Source: an uncultured Eubacteriales bacterium (GTDB lineage: Bacteria; Bacillota; Clostridia; Oscillospirales; CAG-272). From it: DNA of 21,398 nucleotides. Positions 12,628-19,694 of the stretch are shown in pieces (position 1 is the first letter of the stretch; every line of letters begins with the position of its first letter). Made by a program: the position numbers and the translations under genes. The stretch covers positions 1 through 21,398 of the forward strand of contig CAKSNQ010000029.1 of NCBI GenBank assembly GCA_934476315.1, written 5' to 3'. The notes beneath the pieces are model-generated. The model saw only the letters and a list, made by a program, of their open reading frames with translations. It was not told the DNA's origin and ran no database searches.

Positions 12628-13346
12628 ATGTGCGCGTGATACCGGGCAAGATAGCGATCCCATTTGTGCGGACGCATCACTATAGCGGCAAGGTCGTCAA
12701 CAATAGCAACCTGCACTTTGGTGTCTTTTACAACGGCGTTTTGCATGGCGTTATGTCATTCGGCCCGCCGATGGATAAGCGTAAATTGCAGGGGCTTGTG
12801 GCCGGAACAGGGTGGAATGATTTTTTAGAATTAAACCGAATGGCGTTTGATGAAACGTTGCCGCGCAATAGCGAATCAAGGGCTATCGCCGTCGCCATGC
12901 GGCTTATACGCAAAAACGCCCCGCAAATAAAGTGGGTGGTGTTCTTTGCCGACGGCTGCTCCTGCGGCGACGGCACGATCTACCGCGCGTCCGGGTTTGT
13001 GCTGACGCAAATAAAAGAAAACTGCAATTTATGCCAATTGCCAGACGGGACGAAGATACACAAGATGACGGTCGAAGGAACGGGGGCAAGCGTGCCGCGG
13101 CCGGAACTTGGCGGACGGACGTATTTTGACGTGACCGGCGGTAAGTTTGATTTTAAGCGATACGTCGCTGCGGCGGGCGGGAAGCTTTTGCCTGGCTACC
13201 AATTGCGCTACGTCTATTTTCTTGACCCGTCGGCGCGGGAACGGCTTACCGTGCCGGTGATACCGTTTAGCATGATAGACAAGGTGGGAGCGGGAATGTA
13301 TAAAGGCGAAAAGGTACCGCAGGCGGATAGGCACGCGGCGAAATAG
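12606..13346 (+). CDS. Mom-like DNA modification protein
   Basis: A 246-residue protein of the phage Mu Mom type, a GNAT-like fold that converts adenine in DNA to N6-carbamoylmethyladenine and so blocks many restriction enzymes. Visible family segments are RTHHYSGKVVNNSNLHFGVF (22-41), the FLELNRMAFDE block (about 73-83), NSESRAIAVAMRLIRK (88-103) and FADGCSCGDGTIYRASGF. The extra C-terminal region (about 140-246) is longer than in compact members I recall. It overlaps the ParB-like gene and precedes the tRNA-like element and the terminase, so modification could be coupled to packaging-stage DNA. Confidence 0.85.
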   Translation: MGDAKRIDVRVIPGKIAIPFVRTHHYSGKVVNNSNLHFGVFYNGVLHGVMSFGPPMDKRKLQGLVAGTGWNDFLELNRMAFDETLPRNSESRAIAVAMRLIRKNAPQIKWVVFFADGCSCGDGTIYRASGFVLTQIKENCNLCQLPDGTKIHKMTVEGTGASVPRPELGGRTYFDVTGGKFDFKRYVAAAGGKLLPGYQLRYVYFLDPSARERLTVPVIPFSMIDKVGAGMYKGEKVPQADRHAAK

Positions 13347-13357
13347 CGCATATATAA

Positions 13358-13432
13358 GCGGTGGTAGTTTAACGGCAAAACGACCCGCAACCCGCGGGGA
13401 AACGGCGGTTCGGCACCGACCCCACCGCTCCA
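13358..13432 (+). tRNA. Degenerate tRNA-Gly-like element
   Basis: A 75-base element in the gap between the Mom-like gene and the terminase. It has acceptor GCGGTGG/CCACCGC, discriminator T and an encoded CCA at 13430-13432. The D arm GTTT-AACGGCA-AAAC closely matches bacterial tRNA-Gly, as does the T discriminator. The anticodon arm keeps four pairs (CCCG/CGGG) but has A at position 33 instead of the nearly universal T; the loop CAACCCG would give ACC or a shifted CCC, both glycine-type. The T arm (GGCGG, loop TTCGGCA, CCGAC) has one mismatch and one extra base. It is either a decayed tRNA or a tRNA-like structure with another job. Confidence 0.6.
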
Positions 13433-13472
13433 AACAAAGCCGCCGTGACCATAGGAAAGGGGGCAAAGGCGA

Positions 13473-13973
13473 ATGGCAAACAAGAAAAAGCAAACCGGCA
13501 AGAAAAAGCCGGGACCAAAGAGCCAGGTCAATAAGTGGGTTACGCCCGACGCCTTGACTCTGCTTGAGGCGTGGGCGCGAAACGGTTTGATTGATAAGCA
13601 GATAGCGGATAAGATTGGGATTAGCGCGACTACGCTATATAACTGGAAACGGAAATATCCGCAAATAGACGAGGCTTTGGCAAATGGGAAAGACATAGCA
13701 GACGCAAAAGTGGAAAACGCGCTTTTTAAGAGCGCATTGGGATATACCTACGAAGAAACAAAAAAAGAAGTCGTTCATGGCGGTCCGGCGAAGATTACAA
13801 AAACAACAAAGACCGTGCACCCGAACGTCGCCGCCATCATCTTCTGGCTCAAAAACCGCAAACCGGAGGTATGGCGCGAGATCATAACCGAGACGCAGGA
13901 ACTGTTGGAGGATGATAATTTCCTTGAGGCGCTGAACGAGAAGGCGGCGAGCGTATGGCAAGAAAAAGCGTAA
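13473..13973 (+). CDS. terS: Terminase small subunit
   Basis: A 166-residue DNA-recognition subunit of the packaging motor. After a basic N-terminus (KKKQTGKKKPGPKSQ) comes a helix-turn-helix at about 43-65 (QIADKIGISATTLYNWKRKY), then a segment (VENALFKSALGYTYEETKKE) typical of small terminases of gut Clostridia phages. It would bind the pac or cos site, often located in or near its own gene. A purine-rich site (AAAGGGGGC) precedes the ATG. The large-subunit gene starts inside its 3' end, overlapping by 19 bases. Confidence 0.88.
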   Translation: MANKKKQTGKKKPGPKSQVNKWVTPDALTLLEAWARNGLIDKQIADKIGISATTLYNWKRKYPQIDEALANGKDIADAKVENALFKSALGYTYEETKKEVVHGGPAKITKTTKTVHPNVAAIIFWLKNRKPEVWREIITETQELLEDDNFLEALNEKAASVWQEKA

Positions 13974-15271
13974 AAAGCGCCGGTTTCAAGTTTAAGCCAT
14001 TTTCCGTTAAGCAGCAGCAGGTGTTGACGTGGTGGCTGCAGTCGAGCGGGGTGTCGGAATACGAGGGCATCATCGCGGACGGCGCGATAAGAAGCGGGAA
14101 AACCGTGTCTATGGCGCTGTCTTATGTCATGTGGGCAATGGAGACTTTCCGCGAGGAGAATTTTGGAATGTGCGGGAAAACGATAGGCAGCTTCCGCCGG
14201 AATGTGCTGAATCCGTTGAAGCGAATGCTGAGAACGCGCGGATACAGGTACGTTGACCATCGAGCAGACAACTACGTCGAGATCAGGCGCGGCACGACCT
14301 CGAATTATTTTTTTATCTTCGGCGGCAAAGATGAGCGCAGCCAAGACCTTGTACAGGGTATCACCCTTGCGGGAGTGCTTTTTGACGAGGTCGCGCTCAT
14401 GCCGGAAAGCTTTGTCAACCAAGCGACGGCACGATGCTCGGTCGAGGGGGCTAAGTTCTGGTTTAACTGCAACCCGGACAGCCCGGAGCATTGGTTCAAA
14501 AAAAACTGGATAGACCAGCTTGGAGAGACGAGCGGGAAACGGTTGTTGTACCTGCATTTCACGATGGACGACAACCTGTCCTTGAGCGAAGAAACAAAAG
14601 AGCGGTACCGCGGCATGTACGTCGGTGTGTTCTACCGGCGCTTTATTCTGGGCGAGTGGTGCGTCGCGGAGGGGCTTGTCTACACGGAATTCACGGCGGA
14701 AAACATCAAGGACAGCCATGTGGAGAATCCCACGCGGTGGTTCATATCCATCGACTACGGCACGTATAACGCCTTTTCGGCGGGGTTATGGTCGTGGGAC
14801 GGTCGCGCGGCGCAGCGGGAAAAGGAATTTTACTATTCCGGGCGCGCGGAGCGGGAGCAGCTGACGGACGATGAGTATTACACCAAGGTGGAGCAGCTCG
14901 CCGCCGGGCGGGAGATAAGCTGCATCGTGATAGACCCGTCCGCCGCGTCTTTTATAACGCTGATACGCAAAAAAAGGCGCTTCAAGGTAAAAAAAGCGAA
15001 CAATGACGTGCTGGACGGCATACGCTTCACGGCGGCGTGCCTGAAGGCCGGTTTGATAAATATACACGCCGACTGTACCGACTGCCGCCGGGAGTTTGGG
15101 CTTTACCGCTGGAATGAGAAAGCGACGACCGACGCAGTCATCAAAGAAAACGACCACGCGATGGACGATGTGCGATATTTCGCGTACACGATCCTGCGCG
15201 CCTTACTGCGTACCGCCTACAAGGACACGCAGGACAGCGTGCTTGCGATTTTTAGAGGGAGATACCTATGA
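13955..15271 (+). CDS. terL: Terminase large subunit (PBSX type)
   Basis: A 438-residue packaging ATPase and nuclease. Walker A is GAIRSGKT (43-50), Walker B VLFDEVAL with Asp144/Glu145, and a coupling segment is FWFNCNPDSPEHWFKKNW. The RNase H-like nuclease domain starts near 250, with acidic residues Asp257 (FISIDYGT), Asp317 (IVIDPSAAS) and Asp394/Asp395 (NDHAMDDVRYF). Length and motifs fit PBSX-family large terminases. It pumps DNA into the prohead and cuts the concatemer. It overlaps TerS upstream and the portal gene by an ATGA. Confidence 0.95.
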   Translation: MARKSVKSAGFKFKPFSVKQQQVLTWWLQSSGVSEYEGIIADGAIRSGKTVSMALSYVMWAMETFREENFGMCGKTIGSFRRNVLNPLKRMLRTRGYRYVDHRADNYVEIRRGTTSNYFFIFGGKDERSQDLVQGITLAGVLFDEVALMPESFVNQATARCSVEGAKFWFNCNPDSPEHWFKKNWIDQLGETSGKRLLYLHFTMDDNLSLSEETKERYRGMYVGVFYRRFILGEWCVAEGLVYTEFTAENIKDSHVENPTRWFISIDYGTYNAFSAGLWSWDGRAAQREKEFYYSGRAEREQLTDDEYYTKVEQLAAGREISCIVIDPSAASFITLIRKKRRFKVKKANNDVLDGIRFTAACLKAGLINIHADCTDCRREFGLYRWNEKATTDAVIKENDHAMDDVRYFAYTILRALLRTAYKDTQDSVLAIFRGRYL

Positions 15272-16647
15272 GCTTTTTGACATTTCAGGATTTTGAGGCA
15301 GCGGAAAAGGGAGGGAACCTCGCCGATTTTGTGCGCCGCGCAATAAGCGAGCACGAAAACAGCGCAGAATACGCCACGGCCACGACGGCGGACGAATACG
15401 ACCGCAAGCGTAACACCACGATATGCAAGTATGTACAAACCATTATGGACGTGACCGGGCTGCGCATTGTAGACATTACCGCCGCAAACAACAAAATATG
15501 CTCAAACTTTTTCCACCGGCTGAATACCCAGCGGAATATGTACTCGCTGGGCAACGGCTTGACGTTCACGGATGAGGAAACGAAGGCGAAGCTCGGCAGG
15601 AATGCCGACGTGCTGATAAAAAAAGCGGCGTACAAGGCGCTGAAGCACGGGCGGTCGTTCATTTTTTGGGATGGACGGCAAATGCACATCTTCCCGGTGA
15701 CGGAATTCAAGCCGTTCCCGGATGAGGAGACCGGAATCGTGCGAGCGGGAATCCGATTCTGGCGGCTGTCGAAGGATAAACCGTTGATAGCTGTGTTGTA
15801 CACGGAAAGCGGCTACAAGAAGTTTATATATCGCAATGGCGAACAGCCAGAGATCATACCGCCGGACAGAGAAAAATACACGGCTTACAAGGTCACGCTG
15901 CGTACGGTGGAGCTGACCGGTGAGATGGAGGTCGTCGGTGAAGACAACTGGGACGGCAAGCTGCCGATAATCCCTCTGTACGGCTCGGAGCTGCGGCAGA
16001 GCACGCTTGTGGGTATGCGCGAGCAGATAGACGCTTTTGACCTCATCCGTTCCGGCTTTGCAAACAACCTGCAGGATTGCGCGGAAATATACTGGATCGT
16101 CAAACGAGCGGGAGGAATGAGCGAGGAAGACCTCGCCGATTTTAGAAACCGCCTCAAGACGCAGCACATCGCGTCGGTCAACTCCGAATTTGACGACGGA
16201 GAGGGCGACGCCGTGTCCCCGTACACCCAGCAGATACCGTTCGAGGCGCGAAAGGCGTTCCTCGACGAGATACGAGCGGGGATTTATGAGGACTTCGGCG
16301 GCTTGGACGTCCACACCATCGCGGCGGGGGACACCAACGACCATATCGACGCGGCGTATCAGCCCTTGGACGAGGAGGCCGACGATTTTGAGTACCAGAT
16401 CATCGAGGCGGTCGTCGCGCTGCTCGCCCTGCAGGGCGTGGACGAGGAAGCCGCCACGCCAAGCTTTAAAAGAAACCGCATCAGCAACCAGAAGGAGCAG
16501 ACGGACATGATCATGGAGGCTTGGAATCTCATAGGGGACGACCTCGCTTTGAAAAAGCTTCCGTTTTTGACCCCGGACGAGGTCGCGGCACGGCTTGAAA
16601 TGATGGAAAGCGGCGAAATGACGCGCATAGATAACGGGGGAGACTGA
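15268..16647 (+). CDS. Phage portal protein (SPP1 gp6 type)
   Basis: A 459-residue protein forming the dodecameric ring through which DNA enters the head. Features matching the SPP1-type portal family include LGNGLTFTDEETK in the N-terminal part, IIPLYGSELRQSTLVGMREQ followed by IDAFDLIRSG in the middle, and an acidic, coiled C-terminus (EEADDFEYQIIEAVVAL). The length is usual for this group. Its ATG overlaps the TerL stop codon. The MuF head gene follows after 32 bases. Confidence 0.92.
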   Translation: MSFLTFQDFEAAEKGGNLADFVRRAISEHENSAEYATATTADEYDRKRNTTICKYVQTIMDVTGLRIVDITAANNKICSNFFHRLNTQRNMYSLGNGLTFTDEETKAKLGRNADVLIKKAAYKALKHGRSFIFWDGRQMHIFPVTEFKPFPDEETGIVRAGIRFWRLSKDKPLIAVLYTESGYKKFIYRNGEQPEIIPPDREKYTAYKVTLRTVELTGEMEVVGEDNWDGKLPIIPLYGSELRQSTLVGMREQIDAFDLIRSGFANNLQDCAEIYWIVKRAGGMSEEDLADFRNRLKTQHIASVNSEFDDGEGDAVSPYTQQIPFEARKAFLDEIRAGIYEDFGGLDVHTIAAGDTNDHIDAAYQPLDEEADDFEYQIIEAVVALLALQGVDEEAATPSFKRNRISNQKEQTDMIMEAWNLIGDDLALKKLPFLTPDEVAARLEMMESGEMTRIDNGGD

Positions 16648-16679
16648 CGGCAGTCTCCCCCACAGCATAGGAGCGGGAT

Positions 16680-18197
16680 ATGCAGAAAAACCGAATGGAT
16701 AAGGGGCGGAAGCTGACCGATGAGCAGCTGGCAGAGCTTGAGGCACGAATCCGCAAAATGTACAACGATTCCGCGCAGGAGCTGCAGGAGATCATAGACG
16801 ACTATTTTGATAAATTTGCCGCCCGCGACAAGGAAATGCGCGCCATGCTCGACGCGGGGAAGATAGACGAGGAGAAATATAAGCAATGGCGGCTTGCGCA
16901 GATAGGTCGCGGAAAGCGCTTTGAAGCACTGCGCGATAAGCTCGCCGACCGGGCGACGCACGCGAATGAAGTGGCCGTGTCATACATAAACGATGCCACG
17001 CCCGGCATCTACTCCCTCAACCGCAACTATGCCGCCTATGAGCTTGAGAGCGCCGGAGCGGGAATCGACTTTACGCTCTATGACGAGACCACGGTCCGCC
17101 GCCTGATAGTTGAGCAGCCGGATCTGATGCCGTATTATCCGCCGAAGAAAGCCGTCAACCGGGGAATAGACCTCGACTACGGCCGAAAGGTGATAACCTC
17201 GCGCGTGACGAGCGGGATATTGATGGGCGAGAGCAACCGCCAGATCGCCGCGCACCTGCGCGAGCGGATAACCAGCATGAGCATTGAGAGCGCCATCCGC
17301 GCCGCACGCACGGCGACCACCGCCGCCGAGAACGGCGGGCGCAGCGCCAGCTACAAGGCGGCGGCGGACATGGGCGTAAAAATGACGCGGGAGTGGATAG
17401 CCACGCACGACGCGCGTACCCGTCCGGAGCATGGACACGCCGACGGGCAGCGCGTGGGAATAGATGAGCCGTTCCTCGTCGGCGGGGAAAAACTGATGTT
17501 TCCGGGGGACAGTTCGCTCGGCGCGCACGGCTGGAACATCTACAACTGCCGCTGCGCGATCAAAGCAACGATCAAGGGGCACGAGCGCAGCAGAGAGCTT
17601 TATTCGGAATATCTCGACAGGAAGATGGAAGAAGACCCGGATGGCACGACGCTTGAGTTTAAGAAAGCTGCTCGGACGAATGCGGACAGGAAACAGTGGG
17701 AAGAGTACCGCGGCGTTGTCGGGAATGCAGTCCCGAATACATTTGCAAAGTTCCAAGACATGAAGTATACTGAACATGAGAAATGGGCATATACAAAGGG
17801 CCTGAAAAGCTATCTGGTCAAGCACCCTGACAGCAGCAAGAAATACTTCGATGTTCAGAGCCAGCTGAAAACGGCGGGGATCGACAAGGGCGTTGTATTG
17901 CCGCCAGAAAGCATCCGTGCATATATTATGCCGAGCGGAAAACGCGAACCGTACCACGTTATGAAACGCATGACAGAACGAGGAATCACAGACGATGAAG
18001 TGCGCGCCTATGTTCAAAACGCAGAGGTTATGTTTGAGCAATGGGGCGGGAAGCGCCGCGTGTACATCTCTCCAGCCGGCGTAAGCATAGCGACGCGCAG
18101 CGGCGAGGACTGGCTTTATAAAACCGCGTGGAAAGCCACAGATTACGACGAAGAAACAGAAAAAATATTGGAGGCTATAAAAAATGCTGGATTATGA
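16680..18197 (+). CDS. MuF-type minor head protein with toxin-like C-terminus
   Basis: A 505-residue protein. The body (about 1-300) is a phage Mu F/SPP1 gp7-like minor head protein; the MuF domain at about 238-294 shows WIATHDARTRPEHGHADG, PGD and NIYNCRCAI. A linker (about 300-420) leads to a C-terminal domain (about 422-505) that is not part of head proteins: PYHVMKRMTERGITDDEVRA, then RVYISPAGVSIATRSG. His426, Arg430 and Arg434 resemble the HxxxR(M)xERGI start of DUF4258/RelE-like (BECR-fold) toxins. DNA from about 17640 on looks more A-rich than the rest, suggesting a swapped-in cassette. MuF polymorphic toxins are known in Firmicutes prophages. GGAGCGGGAT precedes the ATG. Confidence 0.85.
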   Translation: MQKNRMDKGRKLTDEQLAELEARIRKMYNDSAQELQEIIDDYFDKFAARDKEMRAMLDAGKIDEEKYKQWRLAQIGRGKRFEALRDKLADRATHANEVAVSYINDATPGIYSLNRNYAAYELESAGAGIDFTLYDETTVRRLIVEQPDLMPYYPPKKAVNRGIDLDYGRKVITSRVTSGILMGESNRQIAAHLRERITSMSIESAIRAARTATTAAENGGRSASYKAAADMGVKMTREWIATHDARTRPEHGHADGQRVGIDEPFLVGGEKLMFPGDSSLGAHGWNIYNCRCAIKATIKGHERSRELYSEYLDRKMEEDPDGTTLEFKKAARTNADRKQWEEYRGVVGNAVPNTFAKFQDMKYTEHEKWAYTKGLKSYLVKHPDSSKKYFDVQSQLKTAGIDKGVVLPPESIRAYIMPSGKREPYHVMKRMTERGITDDEVRAYVQNAEVMFEQWGGKRRVYISPAGVSIATRSGEDWLYKTAWKATDYDEETEKILEAIKNAGL

Positions 18198-18387
18198 AGC
18201 TGATCATTTTTGCCCGGCATACAAGCGCGTCATAGACGCCGACCTGTGCTATGATTCGCTTTGCTGCCTGAATGGAATGTTTAAAATTTCATCAACAAAG
18301 GAATTAGCGGAAATAGGTGACATCGAGGCGGCACGTGCGGCTTGCCGCGCCTGCCCATATAGCGACCTGAGCGGGGGCGAGGAATGA
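18184..18387 (+). CDS. Small Cys-rich protein, possible partner of the MuF toxin domain
   Basis: A 67-residue acidic protein with cysteines at 10, 22, 27, 28, 54 and 57 (FCPAYKRVIDADLCYDSLCC and ARAACRACPYSD). TTGGAGG lies upstream of the ATG. It starts inside the end of the MuF gene (14-base overlap) and ends inside the start of the gp10-like gene. Its place directly after a toxin-like C-terminus is where an immunity gene is expected. I recall similar Cys-rich small proteins elsewhere in Clostridia, so an independent metal-binding role is possible. Confidence 0.6.
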   Translation: MLDYEADHFCPAYKRVIDADLCYDSLCCLNGMFKISSTKELAEIGDIEAARAACRACPYSDLSGGEE

Positions 18388-18908
18388 GCAGAGGGTTTGA
18401 AATCCGCGTTGTTGATAACAGCGACCTCGTCAAAAACGCGGCGGCAGAGCAGATCCGCGCGGCGTTGGAGGCGGTCGGCATACAGGCCGAAGGCGACGTG
18501 AAGGACGCGATGACCGAGGTATGGGCGGAGACCGGCACGGACATTGTTGACACCGGGCGTGGGCGCGCCAGCATCACGCATCAAGTGGCGGAGGACGAAA
18601 AGGCGGTGTATGTAGGCTCATCGCTTGAGTATCTCCTCTATGTCCACGAAGGCACGGGCAAGTACGCCGCGGGCGGCGGAGGCACGCCGAAAAGCCGCTG
18701 GGCATACAAAGACCCGGCGACCGGCGAATGGCGCATTGGCGTGCCGCAGAAGCCCCGCCGCTTCCTCAAAAACACGTTCGAGAAATTTGCCAAGGACTAT
18801 ATCGAGATCATCAAAGAATACCTGCGCGGCGACGGCAAAAACACGTTCGAGAAATTTGCCAAGGACTATATCGAGATCATCAAAGAATACCTGCGCGGCG
18901 ACGGCTGA
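18384..18908 (+). CDS. HK97 gp10-like head-tail protein with duplicated C-terminus
   Basis: A 174-residue protein of the HK97 gp10 type (head-tail joining or tail completion). Family segments are DIVDTGRGRASITHQVAEDE, VYVGSSLEYLLYVHEGTG and PKSRWAYKDPATGEWRIG, then KPRRFLKNTFEKFAKDYI. The final 23 residues (KNTFEKFAKDYIEIIKEYLR plus GDG) occur twice in a row, encoded by a perfect 69-base tandem repeat. Without the second copy the length (about 151) would match usual family members. The start overlaps the upstream stop codon. Confidence 0.86.
   Translation: MSRGFEIRVVDNSDLVKNAAAEQIRAALEAVGIQAEGDVKDAMTEVWAETGTDIVDTGRGRASITHQVAEDEKAVYVGSSLEYLLYVHEGTGKYAAGGGGTPKSRWAYKDPATGEWRIGVPQKPRRFLKNTFEKFAKDYIEIIKEYLRGDGKNTFEKFAKDYIEIIKEYLRGDG
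18767..18905 (+). repeat. Perfect 69-bp tandem duplication
   Basis: Two identical 69-base units, 18767-18835 and 18836-18904, plus one shared base at each junction, at the 3' end of the gp10-like gene. The copies show no differences, so the event is very recent, or the assembly is wrong here. The duplication is in frame and adds 23 residues. Confidence 0.97.
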
Positions 18909-18912
18909 AAAG

Positions 18913-18946
18913 ATGAGCCACAAGAGCCAAAATTATATATTAAAAT
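18913..18946 (+). promoter_or_regulatory. Late motif copy 2 with -10-like hexamer
   Basis: ATGAGCCACAAGAGCCAAA at 18913-18931 differs by one base from the copy at 11839. TAAAAT lies at offset 29-34 (18941-18946), the same offset as TATCAT in copy 1. A transcript from here would start inside the terminator stem at 18948-18971 and so escape it, then read scaffold and capsid genes. The surrounding AT-rich sequence makes chance hexamers likely. Confidence 0.4.
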
Positions 18947-18947
18947 T

Positions 18948-18980
18948 AGCTCACAACGTAAGTTGTGGGCTATATTTTTT
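18948..18980 (+). terminator. Intrinsic terminator inside the head-gene operon
   Basis: AGCTCACAAC and GTTGTGGGCT form ten pairs, one of them G-T, closed by a GTAA loop and followed by ATATTTTTT. It is a strong intrinsic terminator between the gp10-like gene and the scaffold gene. The gap to 19103 otherwise holds no gene I can support. Confidence 0.85.
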
Positions 18981-19103
18981 GCTCTTCCGCCCCTGCGGCA
19001 CGCACGCCGCCGAGGAGCAGACAAAGGAGCGGGAGAAGCGGGAATACAGCTCATTTCCTGCGGGCAGACCGCCCGCCGAAGAACCGAAAAAGGGGAGATA
19101 TTT

Positions 19104-19691
19104 ATGGCACTCACGAGAAAAGCCCTCAAGGCAATGGGGCTGACAGACGAGCAGGTGGACAGCGTGATCGAAATGCACACCGAAACCACCGACGCCCTCA
19201 AGAAGCAGCGCGACGACTATAAGGCCGACGCGGATAAGCTCGCCGATGCACAGGCGGAGCTTGAGACGCTGAAAAAGGACGACTACAAGAAAAAGTACGA
19301 TGATGAGCACGCGGCATTTGAATCGTACAAATCCGACCAGACCAAGAAGGAGACCAGAGCGGCGAAGACCGCCGCCGTGCGCAAGTATTTTGAGACCAAG
19401 GGCATCACCGGCAAGGGTCTTGATATAGCGATGCGCGGAGCGGGAGCGGAGATAGATGCGGCGGAGCTGGACGGCGAGAGCCTCAAGGACACCGCGGCGC
19501 TGGATGCGCTCGTCACGGGCGACTTTGCGGGATTGGTCGGAAAGAAATTCACGCAGCGCGCCAAGGTAGAGGATCCTCCGGAGAATAACCCGACCGGGGT
19601 AAAGACCCGCGCGGAGATCGCCGCAATGCCCGACCGCGACGCCCGGCGTGCGGAATACGCCAAAATCATAAATGCAGACAAAGGAGAATAA
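19104..19691 (+). CDS. Phage scaffolding protein (GP20 type)
   Basis: A 195-residue protein that would guide assembly of the capsid shell. The N-terminus MALTRKALKAMGLTDEQVDS and the long, highly charged coiled coil (about 25-95; KADADKLADAQAELETLKKD) are typical of GP20-like scaffolds, as is the VRKYFETKGITGKGLDIAMR block. The acidic C-terminus ends just before the capsid gene. The start at 19104 has AAAGGGGAG nearby; an in-frame extension to 18963 runs into the terminator and is rejected. It is the first gene after the terminator. Confidence 0.88.
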   Translation: MALTRKALKAMGLTDEQVDSVIEMHTETTDALKKQRDDYKADADKLADAQAELETLKKDDYKKKYDDEHAAFESYKSDQTKKETRAAKTAAVRKYFETKGITGKGLDIAMRGAGAEIDAAELDGESLKDTAALDALVTGDFAGLVGKKFTQRAKVEDPPENNPTGVKTRAEIAAMPDRDARRAEYAKIINADKGE

Positions 19692-19694
19692 CAC

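Noticed and set aside
13775..14719. 314-codon minus-strand frame over the terminase
   Set aside because: Antisense shadow of terS/terL without start signals or family features.
15502..16746. 414-codon minus-strand frame over the portal gene
   Set aside because: Third-position GC bias leaves this frame open by chance; no SD and no recognisable protein.
18767..18905. Tandem repeat as a CRISPR-like array
   Set aside because: Two adjoining identical units without spacers, in frame within a coding gene: a plain duplication.
18963..19103. 47-residue N-terminal extension of the scaffold gene
   Set aside because: It would begin inside the terminator stem; the ATG at 19104 has the ribosome binding site and the normal family start.
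18625..19143. Plus-strand frame through the gp10-like end and terminator
   Set aside because: Ser/Arg-rich out-of-frame reading of the gp10-like gene and its duplicated tail, crossing a terminator.
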